NCBI GenBank assembly: GCA_029863605.1 | Contig: JAOTVB010000001.1 | Location: forward strand, 613,595 to 677,594 | Direction: 5' to 3' | DNA from: Myxococcales bacterium | GTDB lineage: Bacteria; Myxococcota_A; Polyangia; Polyangiales; Houyiibacteriaceae | DNA length: 64,000 nt | Shown here: positions 1-9,550 of the stretch, piece after piece | Numbering within the stretch: position 1 is the first letter of the stretch | Layout: each line of letters begins with the position of its first letter | Program-made: the position numbers and the translations under genes | The notes under the pieces: generated by a model | Database searches by the model: none | The model's input: the letters and a program-made list of their open reading frames with translations, nothing else | Told to the model about the DNA's origin: nothing

Positions 1-529
1 AGCCGTGCCCGAAGTGAATCTCGATGGCGTCGAAGCCCACGGACTTCATGAAGGCGGCTGCGCGGCTGAAGACCTCGACGCGTTCGCCGATCTGCTGTTT
101 GGTCATCGCGCCGATGCGGGGAAGGCCGTACGCGAGGCCCAGGGCGTTCATCCCTTTTGACGGGCCGAGCGGATGCTTCCCTTGGAACTCTCGGTTCTTA
201 GTGAAGCCTCCAGCATGGCCGAGCTGGCCTGAAACCCTTGCTCCCGTCGCGTGCACGGTGCGGATGAAATGCTCGAGCTCGGAGCGAATCCCCTCGTGCA
301 TGTACATCATGTTTTCGTGGATGCGCCCGTCCGCCTCGGCAGCGCAGTACGCGATGGTCGTCATTGCGATACCGCCCCGACCGATCCGCTCGTGGAACTC
401 GGTCAACGCCTTCGTCGGGATGCCACTTGGGCACTTGCCCTCGAAAGTTGCTGCTTTGATCAACCGGTTTCGCAAGGTGAGGCCGTTGATCTTCGCCTCG
501 GAAAAGCACTTCTCTAGCGGGTCGGTCAT
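1..529 (-). CDS. NADH:flavin oxidoreductase (Old Yellow Enzyme family), 3' end cut off by window
   Basis: The first 176 codons of a TIM-barrel flavin oxidoreductase are visible; the rest lies outside the window. The start ATG is at 527-529. The N-terminus has the family pattern in which a leading strand is followed by LRNRLIKAA, then a GQLGHAGG segment around residue 100 and a FDAIEIHFGHG strand near the break, where the family binds FMN and substrate. Members reduce activated C=C bonds (enones, dienoyl-CoAs) with NAD(P)H in the cytoplasm; the substrate here cannot be told. It follows the sulfate exporter gene on the same strand after about 50 bases and could be the last gene of that transcript. 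Confidence 0.88.
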   Translation of the reverse strand, partial: MTDPLEKCFSEAKINGLTLRNRLIKAATFEGKCPSGIPTKALTEFHERIGRGGIAMTTIAYCAAEADGRIHENMMYMHEGIRSELEHFIRTVHATGARVSGQLGHAGGFTKNREFQGKHPLGPSKGMNALGLAYGLPRIGAMTKQQIGERVEVFSRAAAFMKSVGFDAIEIHFGHG

Positions 530-580
530 CGGTCGCTCGGAAGCGTATCACCGGCTCGACTGTTGGCGAGGACCGAAACT

Positions 581-1852
581 TCAGCTCGGCGAGGGGAAGA
601 GGACTCCCCCGAAGGCGAGCCATGCCACCAGTAGAGTCAGGAGGACATTGACCGATTGTCCCGCCGCATAGAGGAGGATCGGTTTGCCCCCGACGAGCTG
701 TTCGGTGAGGCGCCGGAAATTCGACTCTAGGCCGATCGAAACGAACGCCATTGCGAACAACCAGCCGCGAAACCCCTTGGTCACCTTCGTGATCGCTTCG
801 GTGCTGTCCGACCCCAACAACGGCACGAACACGAACGACGAAAGTGCGGACGCAAGCAGGAACCCCAAAACGAACTTTGGAAAACGCTCCCAAAGAATGC
901 TGGCCGAAGGGCGCCCGCCCTCGGTGGGTTCGACCTTGGCCACCCAGTAGAGGGCGATCAGGAAGGCGATGCCACCGATCATGGTATTTTGAATCATTTT
1001 GACGACGGCGGCGACCTGCTCGGCGTCGTCCCCGAGCATTGCGCCGGCAGCGACCACCGCGCCCGTCGAATCGACGGTGCCGCCGATCCATGCGCCCGCG
1101 ACCCATGGGTCGAGTCCGAGCGCGCGGCTCAAAGCGGGCATCCCCACCATCATTCCGACCGTGAAGATCATCGTGAGCCCGATGCCCAAGGTGAGCTCTT
1201 CCTTTTTCGCACGGACTGCGGCCGCCACCGCGACAGCCGCGCTCACGCCGCACACCGAAGTCGCGCACGCGATGATGATGGTCAGCGCTTTCGAGCGCAT
1301 CTGTAAAACGCGCGTCCCGAAGCTCCACATCAGCAGGATGATCACCGGGGTGACGAGATACGCGACCATCAAACCTGGCCCGCCGAGCTCGACGATACGC
1401 CCCAAGAGAAGCTCTGCTCCCAGCAACACCAACCCGATCTTGATGAAGAGCTCGGAGCGAGAGCCGGCTTCGAGCCATGGTGGCGCGCCGATCGTGTTCG
1501 AGATCAGCAGCCCGAGGCCTAAGGCCCAAAGCGCGTACCCGAGCCCCCACGACTTGAGGCCGCTCTGCGCGCCGATCGTTTGCGCCAGCCCCGCAAGCAA
1601 GAACACGACGAGTGCCCCCGGGATATATCGCGCGAGATCGTGGCCCGTGGCTTTGACGGCGACGGAGGTGATCCCGACGAGCATGCCGGCCAACCCAAGC
1701 AAAGCTCCATACGAGCCGGCCCAGGCCTCGGCGGGATCGGTCGCCCACGACGTCACTTTGGGCACGGCTGCGACCCAACCCGCCGCGACCGCGACGATGA
1801 TCGCGAACCCCAACCATACCGACCACCAGTCTTCGGAGCGGAGCGCACGCAT
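581..1852 (-). CDS. YeiH/UPF0324-family putative sulfate exporter
   Basis: A 423-residue polytopic inner-membrane protein with about ten hydrophobic helices. It carries the family hallmark NTMIGGIAFLIALYW in the second half and the conserved SVCGVSAAVAVAAAVRAKKEE segment about mid-protein. The family (Cons_hypoth698, YeiH) is annotated as putative sulfate exporters, but transport has been shown for few members, so the substrate is inference. The length is normal for the family, if slightly long. The ATG at 1850-1852 is only 6 bases from the stop of the upstream helicase gene, so the two are probably co-transcribed. Confidence 0.85.
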   Translation of the reverse strand: MRALRSEDWWSVWLGFAIIVAVAAGWVAAVPKVTSWATDPAEAWAGSYGALLGLAGMLVGITSVAVKATGHDLARYIPGALVVFLLAGLAQTIGAQSGLKSWGLGYALWALGLGLLISNTIGAPPWLEAGSRSELFIKIGLVLLGAELLLGRIVELGGPGLMVAYLVTPVIILLMWSFGTRVLQMRSKALTIIIACATSVCGVSAAVAVAAAVRAKKEELTLGIGLTMIFTVGMMVGMPALSRALGLDPWVAGAWIGGTVDSTGAVVAAGAMLGDDAEQVAAVVKMIQNTMIGGIAFLIALYWVAKVEPTEGGRPSASILWERFPKFVLGFLLASALSSFVFVPLLGSDSTEAITKVTKGFRGWLFAMAFVSIGLESNFRRLTEQLVGGKPILLYAAGQSVNVLLTLLVAWLAFGGVLFPSPS

Positions 1853-1858
1853 TGAATG

Positions 1859-4800
1859 CTACGGGCGGCTTCCGAGATACGCCTGGACCGCACGCGGAAC
1901 GGGCTGACGGCGGAGCGCTTGGGTCAGCGACCAACGGTCGTCCTCCGGATCCTCCAAGAAGTGGGTCTCGCTTCCTTCGTGAAAGGCGATCGGAACGCCG
2001 TCTCGAAAGAGGATCCGGTTTTTCGGTGTCGAGGGGACTCGGTGTCCTGGGGTCAAGATGCCGACCAGATTGAGCGGGTCCGCCGCGCTGATCGACATGA
2101 GCTCACCGGACTTGGGTTTGCGGCGGGACTTGCGCAGCGCAGTGACCGCTTCCGGAAGGGCGTACTGCTCACCTGCAAACCCGGCGACGAACCGCCCACC
2201 TCGAATGCGGCCCTGCGCCTCCAGACGACGGTAGACGCGAAGGAGGGCATACCACGGAGGCAGATCTCCCTCGCGATCGAGGAGTCGCCGAAACACGACG
2301 CCCCAACGGCGGAGAAGGGTCCAAGCCACGCTCTCGACATCGTGATCTTCCGGTACATCGGGCAGGACGGTCCACCGACCGGCCGCTTCCATGCTGTAGG
2401 CTGCTGCCGCGCGCCGGCCTCGCCGTCGTCGTTTCGGATCCGGTGCCAATAGAGCTCGAAGTCCGGTGAAGCCGTCGGCAGTTACCAGCCCGAGGGAAAC
2501 GAGCTCGCCGAGCGCTTCTTCTGTTTGTGTCGGGAGGAGCCCCGTTTCGCGCACGATGTCGTCGAAAAAGCTCGCGCCGGCTCGGCGCATCATCTCTAGC
2601 GTGGTCGTCGCATTGCTCGACGTGGGTTCTTCGCTCACGGGTCGAAAGCGCCAGGTGCGCGCGTGCTCGCGGCGGGAAAACGCGACCGGGCTGGTCCGGA
2701 TGGGGCTCGATGCTCGCCCCATGGGAGGCGTGCGACGACTCCACGTCACGCGTCCCGAGATGCACAGACTGTCGAGCCAACTCGGATCGTAGCCTTCCAT
2801 CCGTACCGGCAGGATGTCCGATTCCCAAGCTGCGGCCCCCGCTTCGAGGCCCTCGAGCTGCTCCACCAGGACGGCCAGACCTTCGGGCCCATCCATGCGG
2901 GTGTCGGGGGCTGCATGTTGCCAACTCAGGAGAAAGCGGATGAAGTCCGCGGCGGTGACGGCCTCGATCTCTTTTCGAAGTCGTTTGAGGGTGTATCGGT
3001 GAATTCGGGCCAGCAGGCCGCGCTCGCACCATTCGGTTTCGGTCGACTCGGGTGAGAACATGCCTCGAAGGACGAAGCCCTCGCTTTCGAGCGCTGCCAG
3101 GGCCGCATCAACCAAGTCCGGCTCGAGCCCAAGCAAGCGCGCGAGCGAGCCAGCGCGAACCGGACCCGACGCTTGAAGACGGCCTCGCACGACCTCGCGG
3201 ACCGCTTCGTCTCGAGTCCAGGCTTCCAGCCGGTACCGCTCGGGAACCATCACGTCGGATGAGGAGCTTCCATCGGGCCAGGCAGCCTGCACCAACGGGA
3301 GTCGCTCGGCAGCAGTCCACAAGGCGCGCTCGCCTGCGATGAAACGGGTTGAGCGTCCCGACGCCGTGAGATCGCGGAGCCAGCCATGCCATTCGCCCGT
3401 GCCAGCCTCATCGTCGGTGAAGCAGTTATGCATCAGGAGCGCGTCGTGCAACTCGTCCGGGTCACGAGGCTCGGGCCACGCCTCTCCGCGCACGCGGTCG
3501 ATCGCTGCGCGGTCGAGCGCTCCGAGATCCGACGCTTGGGAGGGGTCGAGCCAGCGGCGCGACATCACGGCTTGCGTCCGTCGCTCCTCGAGGGGGGCGT
3601 CGTCGAGGAAAGCATATGGCTTCGCGTTGAGAATCTCCTGCGCGAGGGGCGAGGGTTCGGTCAGATCCCGGGCCAGCAAGGTCAGCTCGCCTGCCTGCAA
3701 TCGCTCGAGAAGTGCCTCGAGGCCTTCGATGTCCATGGCCTCGTGAAGACAGTCCTCGATCGTTTGGTGGACCAACGGGTGATCGGGGATTTCTCGATCA
3801 CCTGCGACGTTTTCGAGGCAAGCCACTTGGTCGGGGAAGCACAGAGCTAACAAATCGTCGGCTTGCATGCGTTGGAAGGGCGGCGGCACCTTCTTGCCGC
3901 CGCGGAATCGAAGGATTGCCAAGGCCCGCGTCGCGTTCCAACGCCAGCGTGTCTGGAACATCGGGGCGTCTAGCATTGCCTGAATCAACACGTCGCGAAC
4001 GTTGTCAGCACGAAGGAAGCGAAATACGTCTTCGAGTGGGAAGCTGTGCGTCGGGCCAAGTGAGAGTACGATCGCATCTTCGGTGGCCGCCGCTTGAAGC
4101 TCGACGTTGAAGCTCCGACAAAAGCGCTTGCGGAGCGAGAGCCCCCAGGCTCGGTTGATTCGACTGCCAAAGGGCGCGTGGACGACGAGGTGCATGGCGC
4201 CGGTTTCGTCGAAAAAACGTTCGAGGATGATCGTGTTGCGGGTGGGCATCGTGCCGAGGGCCGTGCGCGAGGCCAGCAGGTACTCGGCGACCTGCCTCGA
4301 GGCAGATTCCCCGATCGCAGTTTCGTGCTGGAGCCAATCGACCACGGTGGCGAGCTCGTGATTGCGCGCTTCGACGCCTTCGCGCACGGCGTTGACCGAG
4401 GTCGACAAGAGGTCGGCGCGGGAAGGCGCCTCGCCAAACCAAAACGGGAGGCTCGGCGGTTTGCCCCGGGCGTCAGCTACCCGGACCACCCCCGGCTCGA
4501 CACGCAGAATCTCGTACGAGACGTTGCCCAACTGGAAGATGTCCCCGGACATACTCTCGATCGCAAAGTCTTCGTTCAACGTGCCCACCCGAAGTCCCTC
4601 GGGCTCCAGCCGCACCTCGTAATCGAACGTGTCGGGGATCGCGCCTCCGTTGGTGATTGCCGTGAGCCGGGCGCTTCGTCGCGGGCGAATCCGACCGTTG
4701 ACCTCGTCACGGTGCAAAAAAGCCCCGCGGCGCCCGCGGTTGGTGGCGAAGCCATCGGACAACACCCGAACGACTTGCCCGAAAGTCTCCTCGTCGATGG

Positions 4801-6139
4801 TCCGATAGGGCCAGGCGCGCCGAACCATCGCCAGCAGCGCGTCCTCGCTCCACTCCTCCTTCGCGGCAGCGCTGGCGACGATCTGTTGCGCCAGAATGTC
4901 GAGTGGGCCTTCGGGAATCTCGATTCGATCGAGCTCGCGTCTTTGCACGCAACGCATGAGCGCCGCGCACTCGACGAGATCGTCGCGGCTCAGCGGGAAG
5001 AGCCGGCCTTTAGGTGTTCCGCCGTGCCAGTGGCCCGAGCGCCCCACGCGCTGAAGGAAAGTTGCGACCGAGTGGGGCGACCCAAGTTGGCACACGAGGT
5101 CCACGTCACCCACGTCGATCCCGAGCTCGAGCGAGGCAGTCGCGACGACGGCCTGAAGCTCTCCCGACTTAAGGCGCCGCTCGGCTTCGAGTCGGTGCTT
5201 GCGGGCCAGACTTCCGTGGTGGGACGTCACGGCATCTTCGCCGAGCAGCTCGCCGAGATGTCGCGTGACCCGTTCGGCAAGTCGGCGTGTGTTGACGAAG
5301 ATGAGCGTCGTGTTGTGCGCTTCGACCAGCGCGGCCAGCCGTTGATAGATTTCGTCCCACACCTCGAGCGACATGACCGTCTCGAGAGGCGAGCCCGGTA
5401 TCTCGACTGCGACATCCATCTCTCGCTGATGGCCGACATCGACGATGCGGCAGGCCGGCTCATCGTCGTCGGTGGCGCACTGGTTGGCGCCGACCAAGAA
5501 GTGGGCCACCTGCTCGATCGGGTTTTGCGTCGCGGACAGCCCAATTCGGGTGATGTCGCGACCCACCAGCTCCTGAAGTCGCTCGAGCGACAGAGACAGA
5601 TGAGAGCCGCGCTTGTTGCTGACGACTGCGTGGATCTCGTCGACGATCACGGTCTTCACATCGGACAGCATTCGCCGCCCGCCTTCGCTGGTGAGCAAGA
5701 TGTACAGCGATTCCGGGGTCGTCACGAAAATGTGGGGTGGCGATTTCACCATCTTCGTTCGTAGGTGTGACGGGGTGTCTCCCGTGCGCACCGCCGTTCG
5801 AATGTCGACATCGCCAAACCCGAGCTCCTCTAGTGTGCCGCGAATGCCCTCGAGGGGGGCCTGCAGGTTGTGCTCGATGTCGTTGCTCAGTGCCTTGAGC
5901 GGGGACACATAGAGGATCTGCACCCGTTCGGGTAACCCTTCTTCGAGACCTTGGCGAACGAGGCCGTCGATCGCGCATAAAAACGCGGCCAGCGTCTTGC
6001 CCGAACCCGTCGGCGAGGCGATCAGCGTGTGCTTTCCCTCCCGAATCGCCGGCCAGCCCTCTACCTGCGGTGGCGTCGGTTCGCCGAAGGTACGGTCGAA
6101 CCAGGTAGCCACGGCAGGGTGAAAGCCGGCAAGGGGCAT
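1859..6139 (-). CDS. lhr: Lhr-family ATP-dependent helicase
   Basis: A 1426-residue superfamily 2 helicase of the long Lhr type. Residues 21-25 hold a Q-motif-like PTPPQ, the Walker A SPTGSGKT is at 42-49, and the Walker B box is VDEIH with motif III SATQNP further on. Domain 2 contains [10 protein letters not shown]. After the winged-helix and beta-barrel core there is a large C-terminal extension, as in E. coli Lhr (about 1540 residues). Lhr proteins translocate on single-stranded DNA and are linked to DNA repair. Reading can extend upstream to an ATG at 6251-6253, but that would run into the divergent amine dehydrogenase gene. The ATG at 6137-6139 has GGGAG just upstream and starts at the conserved N-terminus, so I prefer it. 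Confidence 0.93.
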   Translation of the reverse strand: MPLAGFHPAVATWFDRTFGEPTPPQVEGWPAIREGKHTLIASPTGSGKTLAAFLCAIDGLVRQGLEEGLPERVQILYVSPLKALSNDIEHNLQAPLEGIRGTLEELGFGDVDIRTAVRTGDTPSHLRTKMVKSPPHIFVTTPESLYILLTSEGGRRMLSDVKTVIVDEIHAVVSNKRGSHLSLSLERLQELVGRDITRIGLSATQNPIEQVAHFLVGANQCATDDDEPACRIVDVGHQREMDVAVEIPGSPLETVMSLEVWDEIYQRLAALVEAHNTTLIFVNTRRLAERVTRHLGELLGEDAVTSHHGSLARKHRLEAERRLKSGELQAVVATASLELGIDVGDVDLVCQLGSPHSVATFLQRVGRSGHWHGGTPKGRLFPLSRDDLVECAALMRCVQRRELDRIEIPEGPLDILAQQIVASAAAKEEWSEDALLAMVRRAWPYRTIDEETFGQVVRVLSDGFATNRGRRGAFLHRDEVNGRIRPRRSARLTAITNGGAIPDTFDYEVRLEPEGLRVGTLNEDFAIESMSGDIFQLGNVSYEILRVEPGVVRVADARGKPPSLPFWFGEAPSRADLLSTSVNAVREGVEARNHELATVVDWLQHETAIGESASRQVAEYLLASRTALGTMPTRNTIILERFFDETGAMHLVVHAPFGSRINRAWGLSLRKRFCRSFNVELQAAATEDAIVLSLGPTHSFPLEDVFRFLRADNVRDVLIQAMLDAPMFQTRWRWNATRALAILRFRGGKKVPPPFQRMQADDLLALCFPDQVACLENVAGDREIPDHPLVHQTIEDCLHEAMDIEGLEALLERLQAGELTLLARDLTEPSPLAQEILNAKPYAFLDDAPLEERRTQAVMSRRWLDPSQASDLGALDRAAIDRVRGEAWPEPRDPDELHDALLMHNCFTDDEAGTGEWHGWLRDLTASGRSTRFIAGERALWTAAERLPLVQAAWPDGSSSSDVMVPERYRLEAWTRDEAVREVVRGRLQASGPVRAGSLARLLGLEPDLVDAALAALESEGFVLRGMFSPESTETEWCERGLLARIHRYTLKRLRKEIEAVTAADFIRFLLSWQHAAPDTRMDGPEGLAVLVEQLEGLEAGAAAWESDILPVRMEGYDPSWLDSLCISGRVTWSRRTPPMGRASSPIRTSPVAFSRREHARTWRFRPVSEEPTSSNATTTLEMMRRAGASFFDDIVRETGLLPTQTEEALGELVSLGLVTADGFTGLRALLAPDPKRRRRGRRAAAAYSMEAAGRWTVLPDVPEDHDVESVAWTLLRRWGVVFRRLLDREGDLPPWYALLRVYRRLEAQGRIRGGRFVAGFAGEQYALPEAVTALRKSRRKPKSGELMSISAADPLNLVGILTPGHRVPSTPKNRILFRDGVPIAFHEGSETHFLEDPEDDRWSLTQALRRQPVPRAVQAYLGSRP

Positions 6140-6236
6140 GGGCTCCCATCTAGCACCGCGAGACGAAGGCGGTAGCCCCATGCGTTCGCCTCGCCGCCCA
6201 TTGCCAATGAGGCACCGGATCAGGTAACACCGTCCA

Positions 6237-7472
6237 ATGACGTCTGGGGTCACGGCTTGGAGACCGACCTGGCTCTTGGCGCTGCTGGTCGCCTTTGCGC
6301 CGACCGCGCAGGCGGAGGTCGCGCCCGATGATCCCGGACAAGTTACCAGCCTGCCCGAAGCAGTTGGCCCTCACTGGGTGTGGGTTCCGGACCGAGCGCT
6401 CCGCCGAACCGCTCTGTTTGACGGTGCCGCTGGCGCCATGTTGGGGCTGATCGACAGCGGAATGACGATCACACCCAAAGCGCCCCAGTGGTCGAAACAG
6501 CGGGCGGAGATCTACGCCGTCGACACCATCTACACGCGCGGCCATCACGGTGAGCGCAAAGACTATGTGTTCATCTACGATGCCCGCACCCTGGAAGTGA
6601 AAGGCGAGGTCGAGATCCCGCCGCGCGCCGGCGACACGGGCACTGGGATCGCCCTGGTCGACATGCTCGACGGCGAGCGATTCCTCGTCGTGCTCAACCA
6701 GTCGCCCGGGAGCTCGGTCTCGGTGGTCGACCTCGCGGAGCGAAAATTCATCGGCGAGATTCAAACAGCGGGCTGTGCGGGCGTGTATCCCGCAGGGCCT
6801 CAGCGTTTTGGAATGCTCTGTGGCAACGGGACGGCCGTGTTGGTCATGTTGACGGAACAAGGCGAGCTAGAGCGAATCACGAGGAGCACTCCCTTCTTCG
6901 ATGTGGTCGCCGACCCGGTTTCCGAAAAGGGCACCCGCAAGGGAACGAGCTGGCTCTTCAGCAGTTTTGGCGGACAGCTCCACGAGATCGATTTCTCGGG
7001 GGCCGCGCCTGTGCCCGCTGCGCCGTGGTCGCTCTTCAGCGACAAAGAACGCGCAAACGATTGGCGGGTCGGTGGGGGTCAATATCTCACCTACCACCGA
7101 CCGAGTGGGCGCCTCTACTCGATCGTACACGAAGGCGGTCCTGGCTCGCACAAGGACCCAGGCACCGAGGTCTGGGTCTGGGACGCGGGGACGCGCGAAA
7201 AGATCGAGACCTTTTCGATGCCCAATGTGCTCGTTCCTTTCATTCGGCCGCAGATGGGCATCGAGGCAGGCGGCTTCGTCGATTGGCTTCTCCGGGCTCT
7301 GCTCCCGAATTTGGGCGTGCACAGCATCGTCGTCACCCAAGACGACCAGCCCCTGCTCTTCGTGCGCCATGCGGATCTCGGAGCGGTCGGCGTCCTCGAT
7401 GCCGTGAGTGGCGAGCATCTTCGTGACCTCGAAGAGGTCGGTCTCTCGGGTGTACTCTTGGTGGTGCCATGA
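6237..7472 (+). CDS. aauB: amine dehydrogenase large (beta-propeller) subunit
   Basis: A 411-residue periplasmic protein with a Sec signal peptide (hydrophobic core [10 protein letters not shown], cleavage after AQA near residue 27) and then the seven-bladed propeller typical of methylamine and aromatic amine dehydrogenase heavy chains. Recognisable family segments include [24 protein letters not shown] and [14 protein letters not shown]. The large subunit carries no cofactor but docks the TTQ-bearing small subunit, which is encoded three genes downstream. The stop overlaps the mauE start by 4 bases. Gene order and the small-subunit sequence favour the aromatic (aau) over the methylamine (mau) type; substrate is not proven. 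Confidence 0.92.
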   Translation: MTSGVTAWRPTWLLALLVAFAPTAQAEVAPDDPGQVTSLPEAVGPHWVWVPDRALRRTALFDGAAGAMLGLIDSGMTITPKAPQWSKQRAEIYAVDTIYTRGHHGERKDYVFIYDARTLEVKGEVEIPPRAGDTGTGIALVDMLDGERFLVVLNQSPGSSVSVVDLAERKFIGEIQTAGCAGVYPAGPQRFGMLCGNGTAVLVMLTEQGELERITRSTPFFDVVADPVSEKGTRKGTSWLFSSFGGQLHEIDFSGAAPVPAAPWSLFSDKERANDWRVGGGQYLTYHRPSGRLYSIVHEGGPGSHKDPGTEVWVWDAGTREKIETFSMPNVLVPFIRPQMGIEAGGFVDWLLRALLPNLGVHSIVVTQDDQPLLFVRHADLGAVGVLDAVSGEHLRDLEEVGLSGVLLVVP

Positions 7473-7993
7473 TCGATCCGGTCGTTTCGGTTTCGCTTCG
7501 CTGTGTGTTGGCGCTCCTCTTCGCAACGGCGGCCTGGCACAAGGTTTCAAACCGCGACCGCTTCGCATCGACGCTCGAAGCGTATCGGTTGCTCCCGACT
7601 TGGCTCGGAAAGGGCGTTGCCAGGGGGCTGCCCGTGCTGGAGATCGCCATCGCGGTCTCGCTTCTCCTTCCCTTGTACCGTCCGGCCGCCCTCGGAGCCG
7701 CGGTACTCCTCGTTCTTTATAGTGTTGCGATCGCGATCAATCTCGCTCGCGGCCGCCGTGACATCGACTGCGGCTGCTTTGGGCGAGCGGCACGGGTTCC
7801 GCTCAGCGAGACGCTGCTCCTTCGGAATGCTGTCTTTATCGCTGCCGCCGCGGCGGTGCACCTCCCGGTCGGGGCTCGCCCCCTGCTCTGGATGGACGGG
7901 TTCACGGCCGTCGCAGTCCTGACCGTCACAACGCTTCTCTGGGGCTCGCTTCGACGGCTCGGCGAAATGTCGACGTTAGGGGGGAGCCGATGA
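7469..7993 (+). CDS. mauE: MauE-type membrane protein for amine dehydrogenase maturation
   Basis: A 174-residue DoxX-like membrane protein with four hydrophobic segments and the signature DCGCFG at residues 100-105. In the mau and aau systems MauE works with MauD to export, fold and form disulfides in the small subunit; loss of either leaves no small subunit. The CGC pair resembles VKOR/DoxX redox cysteines, so a role in passing electrons to or from MauD is a fair inference. It overlaps both neighbours by 4 bases (ATGA junctions), showing tight translational coupling. Confidence 0.92.
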   Translation: MIDPVVSVSLRCVLALLFATAAWHKVSNRDRFASTLEAYRLLPTWLGKGVARGLPVLEIAIAVSLLLPLYRPAALGAAVLLVLYSVAIAINLARGRRDIDCGCFGRAARVPLSETLLLRNAVFIAAAAAVHLPVGARPLLWMDGFTAVAVLTVTTLLWGSLRRLGEMSTLGGSR

Positions 7994-8589
7994 TCGACGC
8001 TCTCGTCGTCTCGAATATCATTCTTTGGCTGATCGTTGTCGGCCTTGCGGTCACGGTGTTCGCGCTCGTCCGCCAAATCGGCGTGCTCCACGAGCGCATC
8101 ACACCAGCAGGTGCGCTTTCGCCCCACGCCAAAATCGAAGTTGGCGAACCGGCTCCCGAGATGGTCCTGACCGACCTGCAAGACCGTTTGGTCCGAGTGG
8201 GAGGGGTCTCGAAAGACGAGACCCAGACTCTATTGTTCTTTCTCTCCCCGAGTTGCCCCGTGTGCAAGACCCTCCTGCCCACCGTCGAGCGCGTAGCGAG
8301 AGCCGAGGTGCCGCGTGTGCGTGTCGTCTTGGCTAGCGACGGCGAGCTCGAAGAGCAGATCGCATTCGCGGACGAGGAGGCGCCGAAGGGCATTCCATAC
8401 GTTCTCTCGACGGAGCTCGGGATGACCTACGGGGTGGGAAAGCTTCCGTACGCGGTGTTGATCGACAAAAACGGCGTCGTTGCTGCGCAGGGCTTGGTCA
8501 ACACGCGCGAGCATCTCGAGAGCCTCTTCGAGGCACAACGCTACGGAGTCGCGTCCATTCAGGACTACTTCGAGGAGAAGGCCAAATGA
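7990..8589 (+). CDS. mauD: MauD-type thioredoxin-like protein for amine dehydrogenase maturation
   Basis: A 199-residue protein with one N-terminal membrane anchor (about residues 7-28) followed by a periplasmic thioredoxin fold. The redox motif is CPVC at 89-92 within LSPSCPVCKTLLP, and the cis-proline loop is in GKLPYAVLIDKNG. MauD is thought to act as a disulfide isomerase for the cysteine-rich small subunit. That fits its place directly upstream of aauA, with 4-base overlaps on both sides. Confidence 0.93.
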   Translation: MIDALVVSNIILWLIVVGLAVTVFALVRQIGVLHERITPAGALSPHAKIEVGEPAPEMVLTDLQDRLVRVGGVSKDETQTLLFFLSPSCPVCKTLLPTVERVARAEVPRVRVVLASDGELEEQIAFADEEAPKGIPYVLSTELGMTYGVGKLPYAVLIDKNGVVAAQGLVNTREHLESLFEAQRYGVASIQDYFEEKAK

Positions 8590-9122
8590 GTCGACTCGAC
8601 AATTGGTTTGAGGGAATCACGCGAGAATCTGCGCGCCGCGTCTCGCGTCGAAGTTGGGTGTCCCGCTTGGGGGCGGTGCTCGTGGGGGGTGCCGCCGTGC
8701 CGCTGCTCCCGGTTGCCCGCGCCGCCGAGAGGGCAGCATCCCCAGATGGGATCGCCGGGGCCGAAGGAGACCCATCCAGCTGCCAATACTGGCGTCATTG
8801 TGCGATCGATGGGTTTCTCTGCACGTGTTGTGGCGGCTCCCACAGCGCGTGCCCTCCGGGGACCGAGATGTCCCCAGTGACGTGGATCGGCACCTGTCGT
8901 AATCCGAAAGACGGCCAAGACTACATCATTTCGTACAACGATTGCTGTGGAAAGACGATTTGCGGCCGCTGCCTGTGTAACCGAAACGAAGGCGAACGGC
9001 CGCTCTACCACTGGTATCGCAACAACGACCTCAACTGGTGCGGTGGCGCGAAGCTTCAGACCTACAACTGCTCCACCGCACTCGTGGTGAAAGTTGCCAA
9101 AGAGGCGCAGCCCGAGAAATGA
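8586..9122 (+). CDS. aauA: amine dehydrogenase small subunit (TTQ precursor)
   Basis: A 178-residue catalytic subunit. The N-terminal leader is long and Tat-like (SRRSWVSRLG at 20-29, then a hydrophobic stretch and an ARA site near 46), as in known small subunits. The two tryptophans that form tryptophan tryptophylquinone are Trp100 in SPVTWIGTC and Trp151 in NDLNWC. The aspartates expected near the cofactor are Asp75 (CAIDG) and Asp119 (YNDCCG). There are 14 cysteines in the mature part, including a CTCCGG box and KTICGRCLC, which I recall as typical of aromatic amine dehydrogenase rather than the 12-Cys methylamine enzyme. It oxidises primary amines in the periplasm. Confidence 0.93.
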   Translation: MSRLDNWFEGITRESARRVSRRSWVSRLGAVLVGGAAVPLLPVARAAERAASPDGIAGAEGDPSSCQYWRHCAIDGFLCTCCGGSHSACPPGTEMSPVTWIGTCRNPKDGQDYIISYNDCCGKTICGRCLCNRNEGERPLYHWYRNNDLNWCGGAKLQTYNCSTALVVKVAKEAQPEK

Positions 9123-9523
9123 AGCGCGTCCGGCTGGCTTTGGTGTTTTGCTTCGCCGCTTCGGGCGCGCAGGCGGACTCGTTAGTGGAACACGACTACC
9201 TCCTCAACTGTGCGGGTTGCCACCAGCTGAATGGCTCCGGCTCGGTGACCGTGCCTTCGCTTCACGGCATCTCGGGGCTGAGCGATACGAGCGGGACGCG
9301 CGTTTACTTGATTCGGGTCCCAGGCGTTGCGCAAGCCCCGTTGTCGGACGAAAGGCTCGCGGCACTCATGAACTGGCTCCTCGAGCGATTCACGGGAAGG
9401 GCGCCCATCCCGCGCTACACCGCCAAAGAAGTGTCCCAGCTGCGCAAGAATCCGCTCCTCGACCCCCGCGCCGAACGGGCGCGACTATCACCCGCGCCGA
9501 TCTCCGACTCTTCTGAGCGGTAG
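9119..9523 (+). CDS. small periplasmic monohaem cytochrome c
   Basis: A 134-residue protein with a Sec signal peptide (cleavage after AQA, residue 19) and one haem c site, CAGCH at 31-35. The start ATG overlaps the aauA stop by 4 bases, so it belongs to the operon. In the A. faecalis aau locus the gene after aauA (orf-2) is also predicted to encode a small monohaem cytochrome c, so position and type match. A role as electron acceptor or carrier from the TTQ enzyme is inference. It is far too small and has too few haems to be MauG. Confidence 0.85.
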   Translation: MKRVRLALVFCFAASGAQADSLVEHDYLLNCAGCHQLNGSGSVTVPSLHGISGLSDTSGTRVYLIRVPGVAQAPLSDERLAALMNWLLERFTGRAPIPRYTAKEVSQLRKNPLLDPRAERARLSPAPISDSSER

Positions 9524-9550
9524 ACGCATGCCTGATTGAACAGTAATGGC

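Noticed and set aside
4094..5764. Long open frames opposite and within the helicase, and similar long frames in other genes
   Set aside because: High-GC shadow frames: the opposite or shifted strand of a recognised gene with low-quality, Arg/Ala/Pro-rich translations.
1859..6253. Longer start of the helicase gene at 6253
   Set aside because: It would overlap the divergent amine dehydrogenase gene; the conserved N-terminus and a GGGAG site support 6139.
9119..9523. MauG identity for the cytochrome c gene
   Set aside because: Only one CxxCH and 134 residues; MauG has two haems and about 350 residues.
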